Source: Natrialba asiatica DSM 12278
Lineage (GTDB): Archaea > Halobacteriota > Halobacteria > Halobacteriales > Natrialbaceae
DNA: 60,496 nucleotides
Assembly (NCBI RefSeq): GCF_000337555.1
Contig: NZ_AOIO01000033.1
Span: 63,953 to 124,448 of the forward strand
Direction: 5' to 3'
The notes beneath the pieces were generated by a model. The model worked only from the letters and a program-made list of their open reading frames with translations, ran no database searches and was not told where the DNA came from. Position numbers and translations under genes: made by a program. Positions 1 through 7,161 of the stretch are shown here, in pieces. Within the stretch, counting starts at the first letter, position 1, and the number at the start of each line of letters is the position of its first letter.

Positions 1-57
1 GGCCTCGACGAGTTCGACGAGTTCGACCGCTCCGACCAGGCGGGTGAGACGCGATGA
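1..57 (+). CDS. C-terminal end of an unknown upstream protein (partial)
   Basis: Frame 1 reads 18 codons from the window edge to a TGA at 55-57. The tail is rich in Asp, Glu and Phe with a short repeated Asp-Glu-Phe pattern. Its stop overlaps the next gene's start as ATGA, so the two are probably translated from one mRNA. Nothing in these residues identifies a family. Confidence 0.55.
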   Translation, partial: GLDEFDEFDRSDQAGETR

Positions 58-842
58 CCGACCGACTCGATCTCGACGAACTCGATGCGGGCGAGGAGGG
101 CGAAGAGTGCGAAGAGACGCCCGACGCGAACCCGGGTGACTGGTTCTGGCGCGGCGAGGGAGATCCCGTGGACGAACCGGAGCCGAAACGCGTCGCCGGG
201 CCCACCGCGGACGTAGAGGACGTGGAGGGCGCGGGCGAGGAGGACGCGCACGCGAAGAACGACGGCGGTGAACGGGACGCGGACGAGTCGGATCCGACGC
301 CCCAACCTGCGCCCCACGTCCCCCGAACGGACGCGGGAAAACCGGCCGGGATACCGACGGAGTACGGGGGTGCCGGTGCTGGTGGCCACGCTGGCGGCGA
401 CGTCGGTACCGGCGCGTCGGAGGAACCGCCCGCCGAACCGCGACCCGCGGGGTCGGCCGCGGACGGACCGCACGGAGGCGGCGTCGACGACATGACGATC
501 GCGTTCACCTACGATGCCCTTCGTCGGATCGCAAACCCGGCGGCCGTCTTCGCGGACGCTTCGACCTGGGCCGACTGGATCGGAATCGTCGGCGATGTCG
601 ACACGCACCACATCACATCGTTCCAGCGAACGCACGCCCTCGACGCCGACTTCTTCACCGGTAGCGGGACGAGTTCATCCGAGCGGCTCCGCGGTATCGA
701 TCGCACTTCGATGTTCTACGCGGAACGGATGGTCGTCGTCGGCAGCGCCGAATCCGACGAAACGATCGCCGAGGCCGCCGACTGGGAGTACGTCCCGGTC
801 GAGAGCGCCGCCGAGAAAGCGGACTGGGATCTACAGGGGTGA
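54..842 (+). CDS. DUF7124-like protein with long acidic N-terminal extension
   Basis: The 262-residue product has two parts. Residues 1-146 are a Pro/Gly/Asp/Glu-rich, probably disordered region. Residues 147-262 form a compact domain beginning MTIAF. That domain aligns without large gaps to the protein at 38163-38573 of this window, sharing the MT(I/L)AF start, a VF-D-A--W segment, a (D)FF(T/S)G block and a WEY(V/L) followed by AA-ADW near the end. I believe this is the haloarchaeal family listed as DUF7124; the name is from memory. No function is known. Its ATG overlaps the previous stop, indicating coupling. The internal Met147 corresponds to the normal start of the family, so a short form could also be made. 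Confidence 0.7.
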   Translation: MTDRLDLDELDAGEEGEECEETPDANPGDWFWRGEGDPVDEPEPKRVAGPTADVEDVEGAGEEDAHAKNDGGERDADESDPTPQPAPHVPRTDAGKPAGIPTEYGGAGAGGHAGGDVGTGASEEPPAEPRPAGSAADGPHGGGVDDMTIAFTYDALRRIANPAAVFADASTWADWIGIVGDVDTHHITSFQRTHALDADFFTGSGTSSSERLRGIDRTSMFYAERMVVVGSAESDETIAEAADWEYVPVESAAEKADWDLQG

Positions 843-879
843 CTGTAACGACACGCGATCGGCGCGGCGGTTCTCGCCC

Positions 880-1059
880 CTAGAGCAGGAACCCGCCGAT
901 CAACGCGGCGATGAAGAGGACGGCGACAATCGTGAGCGCCTCGTACCGATAGCCTCGCCCTTCGGCGGTGTCGGGCGTTCCGAAGACGACCCCGACGAGT
1001 CCGCCGACGGCGACGACGAGGACGGCGATGGCGTAGATCGAGTACAGGAGGCTTGCCAT
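880..1059 (-). CDS. 59-aa membrane protein, two predicted TM helices
   Basis: ATG at 1059 opens a 59-codon frame ending in TAG at 880. The product starts MASLLYSIYA and has two hydrophobic stretches, about residues 5-28 and 40-59, separated by a short polar loop with Asp, Glu and Arg. Codon choice is the normal GC-rich haloarchaeal pattern. It lies tail to tail with the DUF7124-like gene. The family is not recognised; the coding call rests on the two-helix pattern and codon bias. Confidence 0.6.
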   Translation of the reverse strand: MASLLYSIYAIAVLVVAVGGLVGVVFGTPDTAEGRGYRYEALTIVAVLFIAALIGGFLL

Positions 1060-1186
1060 ACTCTATCACGCCACGCGAATCGACGTAAATCCACGGGCGA
1101 GTCGTCGGATTTCCGACGGCATCGTACGCAGCGCACGCGCGATGCTGGTCGTGAAACTGAAACCACGAAAACCCCGAGTCCGGCCC

Positions 1187-2224
1187 TCAATCGTCGCTGG
1201 TACTGGGAGACTCGTCACCGGCGGGTTCGCCGCCCGGCTCACCGCCGTCGGCGGCCGTGCCGGAAGCGCGCTGTTCCCGACGCCGGCGCAGGTAGCGCGC
1301 CCGCAACACGTTGCCGTACATCGAGAGCACGAGTCCGAGAAGTAGTACGAATATCCCCGTATTGATGCCGATCGTTCGCAGAACGCTGCCCTCGGCGAAC
1401 ACCAGCGTCTCCGGAACCGGATAGCCGCCGTAGTCGAGGCTGGCCATGAGGACGCTGACGATGCCGACGACGACCAGCACGCCCGCGACGTTCGTTGCCC
1501 ACCGCCAGGACGGACGGAGCCGAAGTCGCTCGATCCCGGTCGTCTCGTACTCGTCGGGGTCGTCGTGGAAGTTCGGCGTCTGATCCTTCGGGAGGAACGC
1601 CTTCATCTCGACCGGGTAGAACGCCGGATGGAAGCCGTGCTCGAAGGTGTGGAACATCACGCCCATCAGCATGATAATCCCGAGCAGCCCGTGGAACGCG
1701 ACGAAGGCCATCGCGACCGACTGGGAGTTATAGAACTCGATCAGCCACGTCTTCTGCCAGATGAGCAACCCGGAGATCATCAGCAACACGAGTTCAATCG
1801 TGAAGATCCAGATGACGCCCTTGCCGACGTAGGAGATCAGCGGCACCTCGTCGGCCTTGTACCCCGCGAACTGGCGGGCCGCCGGGTGGCGCTCGTCGGC
1901 CCGTCCCAGCGCGAATTTGATGTCCTGGATGAACGCCGCTACGTCGTCCGGGCTCGGGAGAACCGCGCTGAAGTTGGCTCGACTGGCCGAGCGAATGAGC
2001 ATGTAGGGGACCCAGAACCCGGTCAGGGCGATCAGCGAAAAGCCGGCGAAACGGTGGATCGAGAGCACCCCCCGGTTGCCGCCCATCAGTTCGACTACCC
2101 ACCACAGTTCCGTGTTGAAGGCGATGGCGTACCCCGTGAAGAACAGGAGGAACACCGCCAGGGCTAGCAACGAGTGGAATATCGTCGTGGCGCGTGAGAA
2201 TTTCCCGTGATCGAGGTTCGTCAC
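1187..2224 (-). CDS. Formate dehydrogenase cytochrome b (gamma) subunit
   Basis: The 345-residue protein is a di-heme membrane cytochrome b of the FdnI/FdhC type, expected to pass electrons from the iron-sulfur subunit to the quinone pool. Helices carry candidate heme-ligand histidines: His17, His57, His178 and His192. The C-terminal tail after about residue 310 is charged and disordered. It is the last gene of the fdh operon; its ATG overlaps the upstream gene's stop (2221-2224). The dehydrogenase context at 2911-6905 supports the assignment. Confidence 0.88.
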   Translation of the reverse strand: MTNLDHGKFSRATTIFHSLLALAVFLLFFTGYAIAFNTELWWVVELMGGNRGVLSIHRFAGFSLIALTGFWVPYMLIRSASRANFSAVLPSPDDVAAFIQDIKFALGRADERHPAARQFAGYKADEVPLISYVGKGVIWIFTIELVLLMISGLLIWQKTWLIEFYNSQSVAMAFVAFHGLLGIIMLMGVMFHTFEHGFHPAFYPVEMKAFLPKDQTPNFHDDPDEYETTGIERLRLRPSWRWATNVAGVLVVVGIVSVLMASLDYGGYPVPETLVFAEGSVLRTIGINTGIFVLLLGLVLSMYGNVLRARYLRRRREQRASGTAADGGEPGGEPAGDESPSTSDD

Positions 2225-2901
2225 GCGCGGTCACCTCCACTGGCAGCGGCACCATCGTCGCGCGACGGCCCGCTACGGTCATCTCGGCCCGACCCGCCGT
2301 CCGGCGCTGTCGCCGGCTCTGGCTCCTGCGTGCGCGTCCCGCTCGGCGGACGCATTTGCGTCGCCAACCGGCGGAACGCCGCCCAGTGGATAAACAGCAT
2401 CAGGAGGATGAAGATCCCCAGGACGACGTCCGCGAAGTGAACGATTGCGATCAGGGCATCGAGAACGGGTTCGGTGTTGCCGAGGACCCAATCGGCACCG
2501 ACACCGCCGCCGTCGACGGTCGGCCGAACTCGCAGGACGGACTCGAAAAACGGGCCGCGCCCGGAGACGAGCGCGACGGCACCGACCGCCAGCGCGAGAC
2601 CGATCAGGGCGCTGATCCAGAACGCGATTCGATCCGATCGATCGCCGGACGCCGATTCGGCGGTTTCCGGTTCCGGTTCGCTCTCGCGTTGCTCGGTGGC
2701 GGATTCCTCGGCGTATCCCCCGTCGGCCTGTTCGTCGCGGGCATCGCGGATCGATTCCCCGGATTCCCGGGCCGATTCCGTGTCGCCGGGAGCGTCGGCG
2801 TCGCTCGAGGTATCCGGTACGTCCGCTGGCGAGTCGTCGCTCGGGTCGGTCGGCCCGCCGGCGCGGTCGTCGTGGTCGTCGGGTGGTCGTTCGTCGCTCA
2901 T
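2221..2901 (-). CDS. Unrecognised membrane protein inside the fdh operon
   Basis: The 226-residue product has an acidic disordered N terminus (about residues 1-95), then two hydrophobic helices at roughly 100-120 and 150-175, and a polar C-terminal tail rich in Arg, Ser and Asp. It lies 9 nt after the iron-sulfur subunit and overlaps the cytochrome b gene by 4 nt, so it is almost certainly co-translated with the dehydrogenase. Inference: an accessory membrane subunit or assembly factor. I see no cofactor motif and cannot name a family. Confidence 0.8.
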   Translation of the reverse strand: MSDERPPDDHDDRAGGPTDPSDDSPADVPDTSSDADAPGDTESARESGESIRDARDEQADGGYAEESATEQRESEPEPETAESASGDRSDRIAFWISALIGLALAVGAVALVSGRGPFFESVLRVRPTVDGGGVGADWVLGNTEPVLDALIAIVHFADVVLGIFILLMLFIHWAAFRRLATQMRPPSGTRTQEPEPATAPDGGSGRDDRSGPSRDDGAAASGGDRA

Positions 2902-2910
2902 GGTCGGAAG

Positions 2911-3591
2911 TCACTGGAAGAGTTCAGCATCGTCGGCCCCGAAGATGATCTCCATGGCCTCGTTGTTGAAGAACGGTTGGCTGTCGCGTTGCTCGAGTTC
3001 GTCGGCGATTTCGCCGGCGCCGCCGACGAGGATGGCGTCGGTGGCGCACTCCTCGGCGCAGGCCGGTCCCTTCTGGGACTCCTGGCGCTCGCGACAGCCG
3101 GTGCATTTGTCCATGATGCCGCCGGTGCCGAAGATCTGTGCGACGCCGTCGTTGCTGTCGGGGAACTGCGGGGCACCGAACGGACAGCCCGACAGGCAGT
3201 ACTGACAGCCCACACAGAGGTCCTCGTGGACAGTCACGAATCCGTCGTCCTCCTTCTGGAGGGCGTTCGTCGGACAGACCGAGACGCAGGGGGCGTTCTC
3301 GCAGTGGTAGCACTGCATCGGCAGACTCGTCTCGCCGGGGTTCTCGCCCGCTTCGAGCCGACCGGTCTTGTCGGCGTTTTCTCCCTGCGGTCCGGCGACC
3401 CCTTCGGCCATGGTCGTGATGTCGATGCGCTGGTTCTGGATCTCACGGTCCCAGGTGCGTTTACAGGCGACGACGCAGCCGCCGCAGTCGATACAGGCCT
3501 CGACGTCGGGGAAGATCCGCATTCCCTCGCCGGTGCTCATGACGCCCTGGCTCAGTACCTGGCCAGACGGGTCGTCCTGTTCTTGTCTCAT
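2911..3591 (-). CDS. Formate dehydrogenase iron-sulfur (beta) subunit
   Basis: The 226-residue protein carries sixteen cysteines in four ferredoxin-like groups, each able to hold a [4Fe-4S] cluster: C33/36/39/43, C94/97/102/106, C126/129/132/136 and C163/166/178/182. This is the FdnH/DmsB/PsrB layout, a wire between a molybdenum or tungsten subunit and a membrane cytochrome. It has no export signal, so it presumably leaves the cell bound to the Tat-signal-bearing alpha subunit, as in related complexes. Its start overlaps the alpha gene's stop (3588-3591). Confidence 0.92.
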   Translation of the reverse strand: MRQEQDDPSGQVLSQGVMSTGEGMRIFPDVEACIDCGGCVVACKRTWDREIQNQRIDITTMAEGVAGPQGENADKTGRLEAGENPGETSLPMQCYHCENAPCVSVCPTNALQKEDDGFVTVHEDLCVGCQYCLSGCPFGAPQFPDSNDGVAQIFGTGGIMDKCTGCRERQESQKGPACAEECATDAILVGGAGEIADELEQRDSQPFFNNEAMEIIFGADDAELFQ

Positions 3592-6500
3592 AGTTGTTCA
3601 GCTCCGTCGTGCATGTCCCACTCGCGGACGTCGTACTGTTTCTGCGCGCCGAGACCGAGTTCGTCTTGCGGGTAGTCGATGAACGCCATGTCGAGGTCGT
3701 CGACGACTTGCTGGGTCGCCTTCTGGACGTGAACGACGCCCGATTTCGTCTCCTGCATCTGGGTCTCGGCGTCGAATCCGCTCGGCGTGATGATGTTCGC
3801 GCTCTCCCCGATCGCCAGCGGTTCGGTGTCCCCGGGCCAGTTGGGGCTCTGGTCCTCGCCGTGGAAGACGCCGCCCCAGTGGTAGGGAAGGAAGATCTCC
3901 TCGTTGTTGACACGGTTGGTCACCTTGGCCTTCACGAGGATCGATCCCTTGTCGGCCGAGGTGACGACGACGTGGTCGTCGCCGCCGACGACGTCGAGTT
4001 CCGTCGCCAGGCCGGGGCTGATTTCCGCGTACATGTGTGGCTGGCGGTCGGCGGTGTACTGGTTGTTCCGCGTCTCGGCACCGCCGCCCTGGTGTTCGAC
4101 CTGCCGGCCCGAGGTGAGGATCACGGTCCGGCCGCTCTCGGCGTCGCTTCCCAGTTCCGTGTGAACGGCCTCGGTCGCCCGTTGCTGGACGGTGGCATTG
4201 TTCTGGTCGAGCCGCCAGAAATTGGTCTGTTCGCCGTTTGCGGGCCATTCCTCGGTGAGATCCGGTCGCGGGCTCTCGACGGGTTCCCGGTGAACCGGCA
4301 CCGTGTCGAGGAAGTTCCAGACGACCGCCCGCGCTTTCCCGCGGCCGGTCGGCGGATCCGGCTGTGCGGCGTCGTACTCCTCGTACTCCGCGGGGTCGAC
4401 GTCCACCTCGTCGCCGTACTCGTCGGCGATCGCCTGCGCCGCATCGTATACCGATTCTTCCTCGTCGAGGGCCATCTCCACCGGGAGCGTCTGCGTCGAG
4501 GGGTCCGTCGGGTCGTCGGGAAGTATCGTCGAGTAGCCGGGGTACGATGGGACGCCCTCGATCTCCTGGTCGTCCCACCACGGTGCCTCGAACGATCCGG
4601 CGATCAGGTCCAGGCCGTCCTCGCCGTCCTGATCGTAGGTCTCCTGGAGCGGATACTCGTTATCGACGTTCATCTCGTCCCACTCCTCCGGCGTCGGCGC
4701 CTGCGTGCCCCAGTTCTCGCGGAAGTCGTGTCCCCCCTCGCGGGGATCGGCCTCCTTCGTCCAGATGATCGGCGAGCCGGGATGATCGTCGCCCCAGTAC
4801 GGCCAGGGGAGCGACCAGTAGTCGCCGTCGACCGGCGTCCCCGTGTTCTCGGCCCGCAGATCGTCCGTGCTGAACGCCCAATCGTACTCGTGGTGCTGTT
4901 GGAGTTTTTCGGGCGATTGCTGGTAGCCGATCGAGCGCGTTCCGAGGTTGATCTCCCGGAGCGCGTCTTCGTAGGAGGTCCGTCCGTTGTGAACCTCCGG
5001 GCCGGTTCCCCAGTCGAAGTGCTCGCCGAAGCCCATGTGCTGGGCCAACTCCTGGAAGATTTGCAGGTCCGGTTTCGAGTTGTGCGCCGGCGTCGCAACG
5101 CGCTCGCTCCACTGGACCGATCGGTGCGAGTTCGTCACGGACCGCACGTGCTCGTACTGACTCGAGGCGGGCAACAGGAGGACGTCGGCGTCGTCCGGCA
5201 GCGTGCCGGCGACGGCGGGGAAGACGTCGACGACGACCAACAGGTCCAGTTCCTCCATCGCCTGTTTCATCCGATCCATCTCGCTGATCGAGTTCGCCGA
5301 GTGTCCCCAGAAGAAGGCCATCTTCAACGGCTCCGGCTGGTACAGATCCGACTCGAGCAGTCGGTCTTCCTGCCCGAGCGCCGCTTCGTACCAGCGGGCG
5401 ACGGTCAACCCCCGCTGGAACATCATCGACTGCGGATCCGCATCGTCGATCGGTGCCTCCTCCTGGAGGCCCTGTTCTTCGCCCCCTTCCTCGTCGTCTT
5501 CCTCCTCGTCCGGTGGTTCACCTTCGTCTTCCGACTCCGATTCTCCCTCTTCGACCTCGGTCGGGACCTCGAGCCCCTCCCACATCTCGTCGGGCATCCG
5601 CTCGAATTTCTCGTACAGCTCCTCGAACGACGTGCTCCCGCTGGTCCAGGGGCTCCGATCCCAGACGTCCGTCCAGTGATCCCACGAGCCCGGCGAGTCG
5701 ACGCCGTAGTAGCCCGGCAGGATGCTCGAATCGACGCCGAGGTCGGTCGCGCCCTGCACGTTCGCGTGGCCGCGCATAACCTGCAGGCCGCCGCCAGACC
5801 GGGCCGCACTCCCGGTCGCGAGGCTGAACAGCGCGTACGAGCGGATGTTCTGGGTTCCGTTGTTGTGCTGGGTCCCGCCCATCGCCCACTCGACCTGAAT
5901 CTGTGGACTGTTCTCGACGATCAGGTCGCCGATCTCCTCGAGATCATCCTGCCCGATCCAGGTGATATCCGAGACTGTCTCGAGATCGTACTGCTCGAGT
6001 TCGGTCTCGACATCGGGCCAGCCCATCACGCGGTCGCCGAGGAACTCGTCGTCGAGTTCGCCCTGCTCACGGACGTAGTTGAGCAACCCGAAAACCAGCG
6101 CGACGTCCGTCCCGGGGCGGAGCCGGTAGAAGTAGTCGGCGTGGGCCGACGTCTTCGTGTACCGGGGATCGATCGAGACGATCGTTCCGCCGCGGGCCTG
6201 CCCTTCGAGGATGTGCTGCATCGCGATCGGGTGGGACTCGGCAGGGTTCTGCCCGAGGATGATGAGCAGGTCGAAGTTGCGATAGTCGTTGATCGTGTTC
6301 GTCATCGCGCCGAAGCCCCACGTATTGGCGAGGCCGGTGACCGTCGGCGAGTGACAGATCCGCGCCTGGTGGTCGACGTTGTTCGTCCCCATGAACGCCG
6401 CGAACTTGCGGCTGGCGTAGGCCGCCTCGTTCGAGTGGTGGGCGCTCCCCAGCAACATCACGCTCTCGCGGCTGAACTCGTCGATCGTCTCCTCCCAGGT

Positions 6501-6905
6501 GTCGGCGATCTCCTGGTAGGCCTCGTCCCAGGTAACCCGCCGCCACTCGCCGTCTACCTTGCGCATCGGGTGTTTCAACCGCTTGGGCGAGTGTTCGGTT
6601 TCGAGAATCCCCGCTCCCTTCGAACAGAGCGAGCCGTTGTTGATCGGATTCTCGAACCAGGGTTCCTGGGCGACGAAGGAATTACCGTCCTTGACCGCCT
6701 TGAACCCGCAGCCGACGGCGCAGTAGTTACAGATCACCTTCGCCATCTCCGCGTCGTCCGGAACCCCGTCGTCCGGTTCCTGCGTGCCGCCGAGGGCGTG
6801 TCCCGCCGCGCCACCGCCGAGGAACACGCCGCCGGCGAGCGCGCTGGCTTTCATGAACGAGCGCCGATCGAGATCGATCGTGACGGGATCGTCCTCGACG
6901 CTCAT
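3588..6905 (-). CDS. fdhA: Formate dehydrogenase catalytic (alpha) subunit, molybdopterin enzyme
   Basis: The 1105-residue product starts with a Tat signal: DRRSFMK near residues 13-19, then a hydrophobic Ala/Gly stretch to about 40. A [4Fe-4S] site follows at C59-x2-C62-x3-C66 and C94. Cys184 in the ARICHSP motif sits where formate dehydrogenases carry Cys or selenocysteine as metal ligand, followed by His185. No in-frame TGA is present, so this is a Cys enzyme. The C-terminal 150 residues form the dinucleotide-binding fold of the DMSO reductase family. A very acidic insert lies at about 455-500. The expected reaction is formate oxidation to CO2 on the outer membrane face. Other CISM-family reductases are possible, but the ICHSP motif favours FDH. 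Confidence 0.88.
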   Translation of the reverse strand: MSVEDDPVTIDLDRRSFMKASALAGGVFLGGGAAGHALGGTQEPDDGVPDDAEMAKVICNYCAVGCGFKAVKDGNSFVAQEPWFENPINNGSLCSKGAGILETEHSPKRLKHPMRKVDGEWRRVTWDEAYQEIADTWEETIDEFSRESVMLLGSAHHSNEAAYASRKFAAFMGTNNVDHQARICHSPTVTGLANTWGFGAMTNTINDYRNFDLLIILGQNPAESHPIAMQHILEGQARGGTIVSIDPRYTKTSAHADYFYRLRPGTDVALVFGLLNYVREQGELDDEFLGDRVMGWPDVETELEQYDLETVSDITWIGQDDLEEIGDLIVENSPQIQVEWAMGGTQHNNGTQNIRSYALFSLATGSAARSGGGLQVMRGHANVQGATDLGVDSSILPGYYGVDSPGSWDHWTDVWDRSPWTSGSTSFEELYEKFERMPDEMWEGLEVPTEVEEGESESEDEGEPPDEEEDDEEGGEEQGLQEEAPIDDADPQSMMFQRGLTVARWYEAALGQEDRLLESDLYQPEPLKMAFFWGHSANSISEMDRMKQAMEELDLLVVVDVFPAVAGTLPDDADVLLLPASSQYEHVRSVTNSHRSVQWSERVATPAHNSKPDLQIFQELAQHMGFGEHFDWGTGPEVHNGRTSYEDALREINLGTRSIGYQQSPEKLQQHHEYDWAFSTDDLRAENTGTPVDGDYWSLPWPYWGDDHPGSPIIWTKEADPREGGHDFRENWGTQAPTPEEWDEMNVDNEYPLQETYDQDGEDGLDLIAGSFEAPWWDDQEIEGVPSYPGYSTILPDDPTDPSTQTLPVEMALDEEESVYDAAQAIADEYGDEVDVDPAEYEEYDAAQPDPPTGRGKARAVVWNFLDTVPVHREPVESPRPDLTEEWPANGEQTNFWRLDQNNATVQQRATEAVHTELGSDAESGRTVILTSGRQVEHQGGGAETRNNQYTADRQPHMYAEISPGLATELDVVGGDDHVVVTSADKGSILVKAKVTNRVNNEEIFLPYHWGGVFHGEDQSPNWPGDTEPLAIGESANIITPSGFDAETQMQETKSGVVHVQKATQQVVDDLDMAFIDYPQDELGLGAQKQYDVREWDMHDGAEQL

Positions 6906-7161
6906 GACACTGCACCTGTTTCCGCGTACCGTCCTGTTCGCTCCAGGATCATGCCATGGATACTCATACCTAGGAGTACCGTTCTACATCAAACGGTATG
7001 AATATTTGCTTAAGGAACCTACGTGGAAATTATGGTGTAGTTATATTATTCGAATATTCATCCGATATACGCATACATTTTCGACGCTATTACTAATCTC
7101 TGAGGACTGTGTGTCTGAACGGTCATAACGCTATTACCTTGTCATGGTATAGCACAACTGG
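6906..7161. promoter_or_regulatory. AT-rich divergent promoter region between fdhA and the HdrA-like gene
   Basis: This 256-bp gap is far richer in A and T than its flanks and separates two operons that diverge. It holds no credible ORF. A TATA-like element (around 7129-7137) lies about 30 nt before the HdrA-like start. On the minus strand an AT-rich stretch near 7000-7012 could serve fdhA. Inverted repeats next to the fdhA side are listed separately. Confidence 0.6.
6961..6998. promoter_or_regulatory. Two adjacent inverted repeats, candidate operator for fdh
   Basis: TACTC (6961-6965) and GAGTA (6974-6978) form one repeat with an 8-nt spacer. TACCGTT (6977-6983) and AACGGTA (6992-6998) form a second, again with an 8-nt spacer. 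They share two bases, so they sit on nearby helical faces. They are 56-93 bp upstream of fdhA, where an activator or repressor would be expected. Confidence 0.4.

Noticed and set aside
3588-6905. Selenocysteine in formate dehydrogenase
   Set aside because: The position aligned with Sec is Cys184 (TGC) and no in-frame TGA is present before the true stop.
3594-7001. Open frame of 1135 codons on the plus strand opposite fdhA
   Set aside because: It is a shadow of the high-GC codon bias of fdhA. Its translation lacks any known fold, is rich in Arg/Val/Asp, and the minus-strand frame encodes a clear molybdoenzyme.
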